Shown here: positions 1-12,865 of the stretch, piece after piece
How positions within the stretch are numbered: position 1 is the stretch's first letter
Layout of the letters: each line of letters begins with the position of its first letter
Assembly (NCBI RefSeq): GCF_028009165.1
Contig: NC_079243.1
Coordinates: 3,968,001-4,032,000, forward strand
Direction of reading: 5' to 3'
Source: Akanthomyces muscarius
Lineage: Eukaryota; Ascomycota; Sordariomycetes; Hypocreales; Cordycipitaceae
Length of the DNA: 64,000 bases
Translations under genes and position numbers: made by a program
Notes under the pieces: generated by a model
What the model saw: the letters and a program-made list of their open reading frames with translations, nothing else
Told to the model about the DNA's origin: nothing
Database searches by the model: none

Positions 1-660
1 TGTATTAGTTCTGCATAGACTGAAGCTCCTGAGTACGTACTAGGAACATCAGAGGCTGTCATGTCCACCATTCTTCCAAGGGGGGATTTGGCGTTGGATC
101 TAGAGGGCGGCCTGGAAGGTGCCCCGACGCTGTATCTATCCGGCGGGGGGGTCACCCCTTGAATGACACCGCCTTCGTGCATCGAGCTGTCCATTGATTC
201 GACATAAAACGACGGGTTCGCATTCGAGTCTTCAACGTGAAAAGCTAAGCCGCAGGTCAGCATGCAGACGGACAGCAAGCCGACTCGTTTCACGCACAGG
301 AGCTTGGGTTGATGTCGTTTTCACCATTTCGATCTGCACCAAACATCCCGTCATTCCAAACCAACGTAAAGCGTTGCCGAAACTATGGGTAGTATCTTGT
401 GTTAGCTCGAGGAGAAGCCTTGTCCAAGGGCCAACGCACGCTGTCGGGATTATCAAAGTAGGCAATCACCACGCTTTCGACATTGCGGCCGTTTTGCTAG
501 CTTGCGCATTAGCTTTGTTCTCAACGCTGCTTCTGTAGCTCGCGAGCGACATGGCTACCTTGAGCGCTTGAATGACCATGCCCCGATCATCCATGCGGTC
601 GAGACCTGCAAAGTCGATGACTTGCGAGATCTCGTCTTCGGTCGGCTCCATAGTGGCCAT
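1..660 (-). CDS. Ubiquitin-interaction protein with N-terminal UBA-like domain (5' part only)
   Basis: Partial gene leaving the window at its left edge. Start ATG at 660 (a second in-frame ATG lies at 651). Exons read as 660-559, 496-440, 382-298 and 244-41; the next intron begins GTACGT at 40 and a CTAAT branch-like site lies just inside the edge. The first 53 residues form a UBA-like unit with DEISQVIDFAGL near the start and VESVVIAYFDNPDS at its end, followed by FGADRNGEND and the stretch SPLGRMVDMTASD. This order resembles Pezizomycotina proteins annotated as ubiquitin-interaction-domain or ubiquitin-hydrolase-like, which carry UBA, UIM and then a USP-type region; that later part is outside the window. 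Likely role: ubiquitin binding or deubiquitination. Family assignment is from remembered resemblance, while the exon chain is well supported by continuous frame. Confidence 0.7.
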
Positions 661-1537
661 TTTGCAGAATTATTGCTTCGAAAACTCGAACATGGAGCTG
701 TGTCGATACGGGAGTCGAGCGGAGGGCGAGTAGGATAACGTTTGTGGCTGTCGCGGTCGTTGCCTCAGCAGCTCGAGTCTGGGCTGTTATTGGGGTGCAC
801 CAGCCAGTAACGGGTTCGAGGGGTTGCGAGGTGCCGCTGCGCGGAGCGTGCGGAGCGCAGAGGCGATAGATGAGCAAAGCGAGCCTCGCAATGTATGCGC
901 AGCAGGATAGCGACGTAATGACGACGCCAGCCAGGCTGCAAGATTTGGAATAGCAGCGGAATGTCGGTTGAGAAGCTTGGGATGGTTGACGTCGCTTGCA
1001 ACGCAAGCATGCGCCACCACAGTAGCTGCCCGTAATAAGCTGACTACACAGCGGTCATGGCGGGTAAGACCAGCGGGTACCTACCTACCTACAGGGCTGT
1101 GAGGCGCACAAGGCTGTGGCTGATGCCCTCTGGTGCCCTGCTTGCCTGCTACTGACGCCTCGGGCGCTTCCGTTATGAAGATCGAAAAAAGGAAAGCATA
1201 CGCTCCGGAAATCAAAATGGAGAACTGAAAATACGAGCTTGTCCTTTACTGGCCACAGTCACTAAAAGCCGACTAGGCAGGTTGGTCAAAGTGTGCATTG
1301 CACTGTCGTGGCCATCGCTTCCTATGTATCAATTGATAGGTGATGCGCTGTATATCTAAAATGCGCTTAAAATCCAGTGATGCGTGCCAGAAACAAAAAA
1401 ATTACGCCAGCAGTGCGTTCCCGACCATTGTGTCGAGTCCCATGTGCTAAATACTCCCACCCAACGCCAATAATCGTAGTTTCATGGCTATGCAACCCTA
1501 CTGACACAAGTTGCCACGCCTACAGTCGAGGGAATAG
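661..1537. other. Intergenic: promoter side of the UBA gene and 3' side of the E2 gene
   Basis: No convincing coding sequence on either strand. Both flanking genes are on the minus strand, so this holds the upstream region of the ubiquitin-interaction gene and the 3' UTR of the E2. A short tetranucleotide run of TACC units lies at about 1078-1092, a microsatellite type seen again (as TAGG) near 30427. Confidence 0.6.
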
Positions 1538-2331
1538 TTATTCCTTGTCGTCGTCCTCGTCGTCTTCCTCTTCCTCAAAGTCGTCCATGTCGCTATCACT
1601 ACCACCAAAATCGTCCTCCTCCTCTGAGGGGTTCCAGAAGTCATCGTCTTCCTCGACGACCTTTTGTGGCACCGGGGCAAGCTCGGCTGTAGTCGGCATC
1701 TTGACGCCCTCGGGGACCTCCTTCAGCGATCTAGTGACGACGTCTTTGGCAAGGGCGTCGTACCTTGGCCGCTCGTCACGATAGAGGACGCTAGCATCGA
1801 CGTTGGCGGGCGAGTTGATTTCAGGGTCGTCCATGAGGAGCAGAACGGAGCGCAGGACAGACTCGACACCATGTAGAACATTCCATCGCTCGTTGGCCAT
1901 TTCGCCCGACTGCTCGTCATCGCCTGGCTTGTGCAGGATAGAGATGCAGAGGTTGCCATCCGGGTACACATTGGGGTGTGTGATGCCCTTGGTAAGGAAT
2001 CGGAAGGTGGGTGGCCCGTACGGGTAGTCGTGAGGAAATCGCATTTCGCTCTGCAGAAATGTACGGTAAGTAAAAAAGACGATACATGATATATTCAAAC
2101 ACGAGCAGCTACTTACTTTGAGGTATGCACCGTAGAAGACGCTGTCAGGGTTGACAACCCAGAGACCGATGCGCCACTTGAACAGTACTTGCTCATCCAT
2201 CTGTATGTTGGTTAGCATACTGAAAACCCGGACACAAAGACCGGGCCTGGCAAAGGCCTAATCACCTCAATCGTGAGCCACTTCTCCTTCTGAAGCAGGA
2301 TCAGCTCCTGCATGAGGCGCTTTTGAGCCAT
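1538..2331 (-). CDS. cdc34: Ubiquitin-conjugating enzyme E2, Cdc34/Ubc3 type
   Basis: Three exons: 2331-2266, about 2201-2118, and about 2051-1538, joined by introns with GTGATT...CAG and GTAAGT...CAG ends, both phase 0; protein about 220 aa. The UBC fold is complete: HPNVYPDGNLCISIL contains the HPN motif at 75-77 and catalytic Cys85. The loop HKPGDDEQSGEMANERW after the active site is the acidic insertion typical of Cdc34 and Ubc7 E2s. The C-terminal tail (last about 35 residues) is almost entirely Asp/Glu, as in Cdc34, where it helps bind the cullin-RING ligase. Expected role: E2 for SCF ubiquitin ligases, building Lys48 chains for cell-cycle protein degradation in nucleus and cytosol. The acidic tail favours Cdc34 over Ubc7, which has none. 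Confidence 0.93.
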
Positions 2332-4965
2332 GGCGTGGTGTCGGGACTGCGGGGTGCGTCGTGCGTCAAGTCGGAGGTATCGAATCAAGCCCGTATCGTC
2401 ACGGGCTGAGAATCAGGGCTCGCTGATAGTGAGGGAAGCCAGGAGCGAGTAGAATTTGCGTTGACGCTGCGTCGGTCGCAGAAGAGAGCACGCTCGCTGG
2501 TGGTGGTGGTTGGGTTGCGAAGGCGGTGTTGAGCGGTAAGCCGCAAGCGTCCTGGCGAAGGCGGGCAGCAGTGAAGCAAGAAGGTGGGTAGGTGCGCTTC
2601 GCACGCTGATGTGAATGTTTGGGCGTGTCAGTAACACTGTCTAGGCAGAAGCCAGAGTGAAGCAAGGCTTTCTTTCGGTCTTTCTCAGGTGGCACGCTTG
2701 ACGTTTGTTGGGCAGAAAAAGGCGACATGGACATGACTCCGATGCAGGCCGGCGGGCCGGCGCGACTGACGGGCTGACGAGCCTCGAGTGACGGCATCAG
2801 ATCAGGTGCCGGCCAATCCAGGGCCAGCTTTGCCGCTAATAAGCCCATCTTTTGTTAGCGGTTTTGGGTACCTAGCCAGTGTGTCAGTCTCAACTTTTCA
2901 GCGTCTTTCCACGCCTTTCAGCACCTTCCAGCGCCCCCAGCGCGTCAAATCGCAGCCTTCTACGCCTTTCTTCGCCGCCGGTTAGTGACCCACGCTGCCT
3001 CTGAGCGCTAACAATGGGCACTCCACTAACTTTCCTCCGCCATCACTCTGTCTGATTTGCCAGAGCCATCAGCACTGGCCCAAAAGATACGAAATAGCCA
3101 TCAAAGGCGACGTCAAAATGAAACAGGAAGAGCGGCAATTTGGCTCTGACTGTTCCGTACCTACCGAAGAGCTGACGAAAAACCCGGCGCGAGGCGTCAA
3201 CGTCGCTGCACCCGCACCTTGACGCCTTCTGTGCCATACATGTACTTCAACCAGCCACCTACAACTTGGCATTACCTGCACTACTAGCAATGCAGTGATG
3301 TTCCTGGGCAACTACTTATTCCGCCAGTCAAGCCAACGAAAATGCCTTGTACCAAGTCAATGCTGTGGCTTTTTAATTATTAGTCCCCAAAACTTCGTCC
3401 CAAGACACACAGTGGCGCTTCGCACAGGTCCATCTGCCACTCGGCATCGCGGGAACGCATGACTAGTTATCTCAGACTACGAGTGCCCAGGTCTTCTCTT
3501 TCCTCCGCCCTTCCATTGAACAGGGATGCTATCATCAGTTGTGGCGTTGCCCCTCGATGGGTGCTACTGGTATGCCCCGCTGGACCTTCCGCGCCTCCAT
3601 CCTTGACTCGCGGCGGGGCCTCAGGGTAATTGATCAAGAATTAAGAGGAGGCACCAAAGATTGCATGAAGTTGTGCATCTTGGTTCGGGATACCCGCACT
3701 AGTTTACCAGTGAATGCGTCCAAGTTGACCCTGCTCAGGACGTTCTGCAAGTACGGGTACGTAATCTGGCTGCCGCCCTGGCTTGAGCCTTGCAAATTGA
3801 GAATACCGATGCCACTTCTGGTATTTGGCTCCGTCATGTCGCCAGTGGTAGCTTCAACACGAGTCCCAATGATCTCGACAGTCTCGCTCTCACTTACGAC
3901 GTTGAAGCGACTTTTTTTGCGTCATGGCCAGCATGCAGAGCTACCTCAGCGCCAGATTCGTCGACAACCCCGTAAACTAATGACTACTTAAAGGATAGCA
4001 TCTTAGCTTTTCGAGCCATAAAAAGAATAATTAACTCTGCAATATCAATAGGGGACCAAAAGGTACGCGGCCCCTCTAGTGGACGCCACAAAGGGCTCCC
4101 ACCATAATTCTTGTCGACAAAAGAGGAACACTGATCCCGCCTTTGTCTGTAATAACTGACAGTAGCCCCAGGACAGGATTCAATAGCGGGCTGCCCCAGA
4201 CCCAACAATTCCGCCAGATAACAATCTGTTCGACTCTGTACAGACTTGGCGTTACTGGTATGCGACTCGTGTGAGAACCGTTTCAGGGCACGCGCACCAC
4301 TATTGTCCGTATCCTCGTGGCAGCTGCATAAGATGGCGTCTTCTTCGTGTCGCAAGCGTCGATAGTTCCAGAAACAGGCCAGCTCGCCACTTTGCGCCCA
4401 GTCCAGGTTTCATTCACTCCACAGTAATACGCTTGTTGCTGGGCCCAATCGTCGATGCGAGATCCAAACAGACCCTGCAACCCCAGCTTCGCATAACGGG
4501 TTGCGACTTTCATCGTGCGACGACAACTCATGGATTTCAGACTTCCGGGGCGCCTTCTCGTCCAGTCTCAGCAAGGCAGTACCCGTCCCACGCCGACCGA
4601 AGAAAAGCTCCCCCAACGCACTAACGAAACGGCATGGCGCTCTTGGCCAGCGTTCGTTGGCTCCTAACGATATTGTGGCGTTTGGCCCCCCGGACAGACG
4701 CTACATCTGCGACCATGCAAGCCTTCGCACCAGTACACACTTGGTAGGTAGCCAGCAGCGCCGCCGGCCTGGCCCAGCCCATTTATCACCAACATGATCC
4801 CCTTATCTGTTTCCGACTAGGGCTCGGAGAATAAAAACACTCATATGAAAGCCCCCATCGCCTTTCCCAGCATCTGTAAATGCCCTTTCCTCTCCTACGC
4901 ACAGCGACCACCAACGTAGCCCTGCCTCTCTCTCGCTCGCCGACTACGCGACCCATCCTACAGCC
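2332..4965. other. 2.6 kb stretch without an intact gene
   Basis: Upstream region of the E2 (minus) and of the amino-acid permease (plus). No open frame here has plausible start, domain or splice structure. The part from about 4081 to 4560 on the minus strand is described separately as a possible decayed LysM gene; the neighbouring frames at 3539-3991 are not recognised. Confidence 0.5.
4081..4560 (-). pseudogene. Possible decayed LysM-type secreted protein
   Basis: Minus-strand frames contain, in order, AYYCGVNETW, then WPVSGTIDACDT, then in another frame CYLAELLGLGQPAIESC, and SYYRQRRDQCSSFVDKNYGG. The alternation resembles tandem fungal LysM domains: a domain end like YYYCVGV, a linker with G.I..CD, then GDQCSSIVDKYG-like starts. 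No single frame carries the pattern; stops and frame changes interrupt it near 4275-4290 and after 4095, and no start codon or signal peptide is visible. If correct this is the remnant of a chitin-binding LysM protein inactivated by mutation. The assignment rests on short motif resemblance only and could be coincidental. Confidence 0.3.
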
Positions 4966-7023
4966 ATGGCTGGCAGCGACCCGAGCAGGTCGCCGCCCAA
5001 GGCCGGCATTACCTTTACTAGGGATTTCGAAATTGTCGAAATGAGCAGCCTGTCCACCACCACAAACGACAAGGACCAAGCGGCCTTTAACAGCACAACC
5101 TCGTACGCCGTCTCCACCGCGCCGCGACCGGTCCGGTATGCCAACCAAAAGGCCGCAGGCCAGAGATGGGTGGACAGCTTCAAGCAGGTCGAGGGCTCGC
5201 CCGAGATCATCAAGGATGGATACTACGTCACCGAGGGCATGGAGGAAATGCCTCGCGATCCGGACCGCTACTACGACCTACACGCCGCCAACGCGAGAAC
5301 AGCCAACTCGGCGCTGGTGCGCGACCTCAAGGGCCGACACCTGCAAATGATTGCAATCGGAGGCTCTATCGGTACGAGATTCACATATCCGTTTTACTGT
5401 CTCTTTGATCTGCTGTGTTCTAACAGTTCATCAGGTACCGGCCTTTTTGTAGCTTCTGGAGTCGATCTCGCGCAGAGCGGTCCTGCCTCGATGCTCACGG
5501 CGTATGCGCTCACCGGTGCCATGCAATTCTGTACCATGCAGAGCTTGGCTGAGCTCGCCGTTGTATTTCCCATTTCAGGATCCTTTTCTGCATTTTCCAC
5601 CAGATTCCTTGACCCTTCGTGGGGCTTTGCCATGGGCTGGAAGTAAGTACAACACGGCACGGTGCAACTGGACTTCTTCTAATACTGCAATTCAGCTATG
5701 CACTACAATGGCTTGTTGCGCTGCCGTTGGAAGTCATCGCCGGCGCGTTGACAGTCGAATACTGGAACGCCAGTCTCAGCAAAGCCATCTTCGTCACGAT
5801 ATTCCTGCTCGTGATTGCCGTCATTAATCTTTTCGGCATCAGAGGCTATGGTGAAGCCGAGTTCATTTTCTCCACCATCAAGGTGACTGCTATTGTTGGC
5901 TTCATGTGCGTCCGCCCTCCAGTGTCTAGAATAGAACACAGCTAACAATGTTGGTAGTCTTCTCGGTATTGTTGTCAACATCGGCGGCACTCCCCACGAC
6001 GGCTACATCGGTGGCAGATACTGGTCCGACCCCGGCGCGACAAAGAACGGCTTCAAAGGCTTCTGCAACGTCCTGGTCTCAGCTGCATTCGCCTTTTCCG
6101 GCACCGAGTTAGTCGGTCTCGCCGCCGCCGAAACGGCCAACCCACGCAAGTCGATTCCGACGGCCATCCGCCAGGTGTTCTGGCGCATCGCCATCTTCTA
6201 CGTCGTGGCCCTGCTGCTCGTGTCGCTCCTCGTCCCGCACGACGACCCGCGGCTGCTCGGCGCCAAATCCTCCGTCGACGCCTCCGCCAGCCCCTTTGTC
6301 ATCGCCATCGAGAGTATGGGCCAGACCATCCTGCCCAGCATCATGAATGCCGTCATCCTCCTCGCCGTCATCTCCGTCGGCAATTCGGCCGTCTTCGGCT
6401 CCTCGCGCACCCTCGCCGCGCTCGCCGAGCAGTCCCACGCCCCCAAGATGCTGGCGTACATTGACCGCAAGGGCCGGCCACTCGTCTCTGTGCTTATCAC
6501 CCTGGCCGTCGGCCTGCTCGCGTACCTCGTCGACCTCAAACAGCAGGGCGAAATCTTTGACTGGCTCATCGCCATCTGCGGCCTCTCCAGCCTCTTCACC
6601 TGGGGCAGCATCTGCCTCTGCCACATCCGCTTCCGCCGCGCCTGGAAGCTTGCCGGCTACTCGCCCCACCAGCTGCCCTTTCAGTCGCAGGTCGGCCTCG
6701 TCGGCTCGTACGCCGGCCTCATAGCGAACCTCCTCGTGGTGGCGTCGCAGTTTTGGACGGCCGTCGCGCCGCTCGGCGGCCAGGTCGACCCCTCCTCCAT
6801 GGGCATCGCCAAGAACTTCTTCCTCAAGGTGCTGGCGGTGCCCATTGTGCTCATCTTTTACCTGGGCCACAAGCTCTGGTTCAAGACGCACATTCTGCGT
6901 GCCAAGGCCATGGACATTGATACAGGACGGAGCTTCAGCCGCGCGCACTCGATTCACATGGACGACCCCGACCCGCACAGCCAGTGGCCGCTGTGGAAGC
7001 GCGTGTATCGCTCCCTGTGCTGA
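4966..7023 (+). CDS. Amino-acid permease, YAT/APC family
   Basis: Plasma-membrane proton/amino-acid symporter. Exons 4966-5371, 5435-5642, 5696-5905 and 5958-7023 give 629 aa. Introns are 63, 53 and 52 bp with GTACGA, GTAAGT and GTGCGT donors; joining restores the signature GGSIGTGLFVASG at the first membrane segment. Other family marks include MGWNYALQWL, the FSGTELVGLAAAE motif and FGSSRTLAALAEQ. About twelve hydrophobic segments follow a roughly 130-residue cytosolic N-terminus. The C-terminus ends WPLWKRVYRSLC, a tail with a terminal Cys as in fungal Gap1/INDA-type permeases, where this region governs endocytic turnover. Substrate range cannot be read from the sequence. It is convergent with the GCN2-type kinase gene, 255 bp away. 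Confidence 0.92.
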
Positions 7024-7278
7024 GCGTTTTCTCTCCATAATGCTTCTATTCTCTCCGTCTTTGATGAAATTTGTCAGGATATCCCTTGGGTTTCAATTCT
7101 CTAGCCCGTAATTTTATAACATGTGTATATTTGATACGATATAATGAAAGATGTATTACCTTTTTCAATTCATAAATTCATTCAACAATGCCCGCCGTCT
7201 ATATATATCATAACGTGTCGCTTCAAAAAGCCCACCAGCACAAAACCACAACCTACCCAACGAAACGAAGTACAGCCG

Positions 7279-10200
7279 CTATGCCGCCAAATCATAGTAA
7301 AGACACGTTCCCGTCCTGAAATTATACAGAAACGAGTGCCGCGTTGCCGTCTTGCGATCATGCGCAAACTTCCAGTTGTCCAGCTGGTCGTGAATCTCGC
7401 GCACATACTTCTTCTCCGTCGTCGTCACGCCGTGGTCGACCTTGCGCCAGCTCTCCGTGTCCGAGAGCCGCGTGCCGGCTATCATGGTCATGACCTGCTC
7501 CGACGTCTCGACCGCGAGGATGGGGCCCTCAAGGAACGACGTCACCAGGTTGGCGGCGCTGACCTGGGCCTGCTCCACGACAGTGCGGCGGTTAAATTTC
7601 TTGCTGCGCGTCTGCGCGACGAGCACCTTGACATCCTGCTCGCGCTCCCTTTCGGCGGCGGCAGCGGCGGATGCATTCTCGCCTTGGGCGGCAATGATAC
7701 TCTTGCGGTTGTTGCTACTGCTGCTGCTACCCTTGGTGTCACGTTTGTGCAGCTCGGTGCGCAGCCAGGCGGTCAGCTGGGCGGCGGGGATGTCGACATC
7801 GGCGACGTCCTTGCGGAGCAGTGATTTGATCTTGAGCATGGATTCGGGCTTGAGGATGATGATCCACGAGTAATTATCGTCTCTGTGCTTCTGCAGCAAG
7901 TCTTCTGGGGAGCGCGAGTCCTTGGCGAGTTCGGCGCTGATATCCTGCGCCCAGAGGGTGTGGAGCAGCTCGACGCCCGAGGATCGCAGCATCGCTGGAT
8001 CAAAGCTGGCGACGAGGATATCGCAGCGTCTGGGGTTGGCCAGGCTGTTCGTATCATCTTCCATCTTCTTCAGGAATGCTTTGCCGCCGGCTTTGGGGAT
8101 GCGAGCGAGGCGTTCCCATGCAATGCTGAAGCCGACGGCGTGGCGCTCGTCAAAATTGCCACCCATCTTGGGCCGCTGCTCCTTGATCAGGGCATCGTAG
8201 CGACCGCCAGCGGCAAATACATCCTTGACCTTTTTGGTGTAGAGACACGAGAATAGTAATCCGCCTGAGTAGAAGCTTTCTTTCAAACTGTTGAGTGGAC
8301 TGATGTAGATTTTGGTCACGACACCAAAGCGTTTGGCATACTCGGCGACTTCTTTCAGATGAGCAATGGTCGGAGACGCTCTTTGGTACATGTCTGTGCC
8401 CTCAAACAACTTCTTCAGCTTGGCAAATGTCTTGTTCGGAGTATCCCTAAAGTCAAACTGCTGAAGTTCATCAACGCTAGTGGCTGAAAGACCTACGGCA
8501 GGGGACCGAAGCTCCATGCGAATCTTTTGCCACGTGAAGCTGTGGATGTTGAGTCGACTAAGAACATCTGACGTGGCGCGTCGATTAGCTGGCTCAATAC
8601 CGCAGTGCTCATAAATCAAATGCAACAGATCAGAGTGGCCAAGATAAAAGCTCATAGGAGTTGCCGATAGAGAGGGAAAGGCGATGAGGATCTCGTCGAT
8701 AACCTTCAGAGCCTCCGCTTCCTTAAGCGCTAGGTCCAAGGCGTCGGTGCTAACGATATCGAAATCTACCTCTCCGAACATCTGTGGCTGCCCTGTATCT
8801 TGTTTGTCGCGAAAGACACTACCAAACGCGAATGTTTTCGGTACTATTGGCCCACTTGCGTTTTTGGCTAGCATTCGCGCGTGTCCCATCATCAGGTCAT
8901 ATGGGAGCTGCAATACCGTTCCGTTTTGGTCAAGGAGCTGCACGACGTTGTCTCCATATTGAGAAGATCTTGGGTAAATGGCACCACGAGTCGCCTCGAC
9001 CGCACCGTGGCGGCGGAAAATTGAAATCAGTTCCGTCTTGACCATGTACCTTGCCATGAGCTCGGATGCTGTCGGTGCATTCGCGAACATGTCCCAGGCG
9101 TAATCTTTGGTAGCCTCAACTGGATGGGTAAACAGTGTCGACAACATCTTACGATAGTATGGGGAATTAGGGTCGGCCAGGCCTGCCAGAGTGCGTCGGA
9201 TGGTTTCGCTTTCCATTTGCACCGGGAGCTTGCCGCTCTTCAGTAGCTCTGCACTGTACGGTCGCTCTTTGGGGTTGTGATTCACCAGCGATAGAATTAT
9301 CTCCGTCATTGACTTTTCCGCAGGCTTAAAATCGTTGGGCATGACCGGCTTGTGTCGTCGCAGTTGGCCAATGACATCCGCCTTTTGCATGCCCATCATC
9401 GGTTGGTAACACATCTCGAAAAAGATGATTCCGAGTGAATACATATCAACTTTGGTACTGTACATCCCATGCGCCGCGGAGCGAACTTCTGGTGCAGAGT
9501 AGTACGCAGTGCCGATACTTCTGGTCATGTCGTCAGTTTCCATATGCCCCCCAGCAGCAGCCTTGTCAATTGAGAATTGGCCGCTAGTGGCGAGGCCAAA
9601 GTCGCCAATCTTGACATTGTCAATTCCGTCTGCGCTGCTGCTGATGAATATGTTTTCCGGTTTGAGATCGCGATGAACAATGCTCAGTCCGTGAATATGA
9701 GAGAGCCCTTCCAAGATCTGACGGAAGAGGCGCCAAATCTCACTGGTATTCTGAAACAAATTACGCGAGATCAAGTCGCGCAGCGTTCGTTTCTCGCAGT
9801 ATTCCATCGAGATGTAGAGGATAGTTCGATAGGGTTTCTGAAATCTTGCTCTGCGAACCTGACCGGCCTGCCTAGCCTTAACGGGCGAACCAGGATTGTG
9901 TACGTCTTCCTCGTCGGAGGTGGAGCTATCATCTTCGCCTTCAGTATCATCGTCGTCTTCGTCTTCGTCGCTTCCTTCGGAGTATTCGATGGGTGCATTG
10001 GATGACATAAAGTCCAGTCCCCCAGTACTGGTAGCAAATTGAATCTCCAGGCCATTGGATTCGGTCTCTTGGGTCTCTCCAGTATAGTCATCCGTTGACG
10101 TCTCTCCCTCAGTGTCGGTAAAGTCGGCAACCTCCTCTACCCAAGTATTGTAGTATCTGACCACTGCAGGATGACTGAGTTGAGAGAGCAGTCTCACTTC

Positions 10201-12169
10201 TTTCAGAATTTCTGTCAAGGATGTTGACGATCGCTGGGTAATCTTCTTTATGGCATAAATCTGCCCGTCAAGCTTCTTCCTAGCTTTGACAACTTCACCA
10301 AAGCCACCCTTTCCGAGCCGTCCTTCTTCTACAAAGTCCTCTGTATATCTAGAGATCGCGGCTCCTCTGTTATGCGAGTCGCGTCGCAAGCGCATGGGTG
10401 GAGCTTGTAGAGAAGTAAGAGACGGCACACTGGAGAGGACAGCTGAAGAGTCGTCAAAGAGAACCGGAGCATCAGTGGCTAGAAACTCGCTAGAGCTTAA
10501 TTCGAAAGCTCGCGGACGCTTTTGCTTGTCTTCTTTGAAGAATCGGCCGACAAGCTCTTGCAGAGGCTGCGAGAGCAAGAGAGACTCCATCAAGTTCTTC
10601 GGCGACGAGTATTTGCGCAGCACATCAAGTCCAAAGATCATCTGGACAAATACTATACCAAAGTCCCATATATCAGTTTTATAAGTGTAGACTGGCCTCG
10701 ACGCGGCAGCAATTTCTGGTGGAAGCCAGTACGCAGATTTGGCAGAGTTGACGCCAGGCAGGCCCTGCTTCTGCTCGCAGAGAGCATGAATTTCTCGCTG
10801 ATACCACGCATCGGCAATTTTCGGTACAATCTCGCCAGTGGATTCTCTGAAAAGTAGAATATTCCCGGCATGGATGCACTGGTGCGCAATATTCTTATTG
10901 TGTAGGAAATTGAGTGCATCGAGTAAATCTCGAGTCCAAGATCTGACCTTGCTTACTTCGAGATTTCCCGCCAGCTCGAGCAGTTCCTCCAGAGGACCTT
11001 TTTCAGCAAGTGGCATGAGGATCCTGACTGTCCAGGCGTTGGCTACAGAAGGGTCGGAAGGGATTCCACCTTCCACCTTAAAGTCCAAAATCTCAACAAT
11101 CTGCCTATGGCTAACCTTCTTGGCCGATTTCAAATCTTGGAGACGCGACTCTAGGGACTGTAGTTGCTTTCTAAAGTCCTGTGATTCTTTGCCGGAAGAT
11201 TTCAAAGTGGCTTCTTTGAGCGCGAGCGTCTGGTTACAGACGCCGCTAGGTACAATGGGGCGGACTGTATAGACCACAGATACCTTGCCTTGGCGTTCGT
11301 CGCATTTCATTGCGACAGATCGAAACGTGATTTCGTTTCCAGATTTATCGACAGAGTTACAAAACTGGTCAAAATCAACGCGATCGTCGAGAGTTTCGGT
11401 AGCTTGTGTAGCCGGGTGCTGGTTGGCGCCATTGGGTCGACGGCTTTGACGAGATTCTTTTGCCTTTTGACGTTGGCGATCCAGCTGCTGTTGTAACATT
11501 TCCGCAATGACCCGCTCTTCTTCTCGTGTTTCTTCATTTCTTTTGCGGTCATCCTCTTCCTTTTGTTTCTGGGCGGCCCTGGCGGCCTCGGCCTCGTGCC
11601 GCTCGCGCTCCTCCTCAAGTGAGGGGAGGTTTTTTCCAGCAGCTTTTGCCTGGGCAGCCTCTTCAAGGATTTCGCGGATGCCCTCGACAATCTGGTCGAC
11701 CATTTCTTGCTCGTCCTTGGCAAAGATCTTGGGCTGGGTCTCGATGAACTTTTGGATCTTGAACTGAGTCACCTCGCGGAGGAAGCCCTGCTCCTTTATG
11801 GTAATGATCGGTGGAGTTTTGGGATATGTGGCATTTAAAACAAAGCCCATGGTGACGGCATAGTCTTCGTCCGTTGGTGCTTTGATCCGTATGTCGAAAC
11901 ATGGTTCTGCTTTCTACAAACGGTCAGCAGCTTCACCCGCAGGACAATAGGAAAGCTCATACCTGCCAAGCACTATGGGTACCGCTGTGCTGGACAAAGT
12001 CCTCTCCATAGATGGCTTCTAGGGCCAACAGTTCGTTCTGCTGGAGCTCCTCATATTCAATCTTGTTGGTAGCCTCTGGGCTCGTGGGCTTGAGCCCAGG
12101 GAAGCTTGAGTCATCCTCTGGTTGCTTTACGAAAGGCGATTTCCATGCGCCGGGTGTCTGCCACGCCAT
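7279..12169 (-). CDS. gcn2: eIF2-alpha kinase GCN2 (cpc-3 homologue)
   Basis: Two exons, 12169-11963 and 11913-7279, give 1,613 aa, the usual GCN2 length. The start ATG lies in ACCATGG, a good fungal context. Domains in order: RWD (about 35-160, including LLALEAIYGEDF) for Gcn1 binding; a charged linker; a pseudokinase (about 260-540) lacking the usual catalytic Asp motif; an active kinase (about 565-930) with GKGGFGEVV, HRDLKPENIFI and KIGDFGLAT and an acidic insert of about 110 residues typical of eIF2-alpha kinases; a HisRS-like domain (about 960-1400) that senses uncharged tRNA; and a C-terminal ribosome-binding/dimerisation region. It phosphorylates eIF2-alpha on amino-acid starvation and activates cross-pathway control. 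Confidence 0.96.
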
Positions 12170-12865
12170 GGTTGCGTGAGTTGTGGGCAAGTATCACAGC
12201 CAAGGCCGTGATCGCTTACGCGGAAGTCGCCATGTTGAATTCGGTAGGGTATATTGATCGGTCGAGTTGGTATGAAGAAGGTCAACTCGGAGAGGAGGGC
12301 TGCGGTCGGCGTCTTGAAGAATAGCGGGGTATGGTGGGGAGCTGGAACTCGCTAGGAATTTGAGGCGAGCTTGTGATGGACTGGATTGCAGGCAGAAGAG
12401 GACGGCATGGCATCCGATAGAGAGGCCTAGTAATTCAAGAAAAATCAGGCTGATGTGAATGCATACTCGGATATCAAACCCTTGCTTCGTTGAGTTTATA
12501 GTTTTTTTTTTTTTCAGAGTTCAAAGCGACCCCTCTGGTACAAGTCACTGTACCAGTACCTCAGCAGCCAGTCCCGGTAGCTACAGCGTCATCAGCAGGC
12601 TAGCGCCACTGTTTCTGAGAGGACCCCAGCGAGTCGCGCCGTGGCCCGCGCGCTACCTCGAGTAGGCTAGCAACACAACATCCAATCCTGTCCAAAGTAA
12701 ACACTTACATAGCAACCAAGCGTCTGCACCACAGTCAAGCGGCCGCGCATGTTGCTTCTTTGATTAAATTATTTTGCTCATGCAGATATATACTTATACG
12801 ACTCGAATCGCCCATTTGCTTACCTTGTTCCTTTACTGAGCCATCGCCAGCGCCTACGTTCCACA
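12170..12865. promoter_or_regulatory. Divergent promoter region between gcn2 and cut12
   Basis: A 696-bp interval separates two divergently transcribed start codons, so both promoters must lie here. A pure T run of about 14 bases sits near 12501-12514. No long uORF with convincing context was identified. Confidence 0.5.

Noticed and set aside
6109..7038. Long minus-strand open frame (about 309 codons) opposite the amino-acid permease.
   Set aside because: It is the complement of GC-rich permease coding sequence; composition is Asp/Gly/Arg-rich and shows no domain. The plus strand has the full APC family signature.
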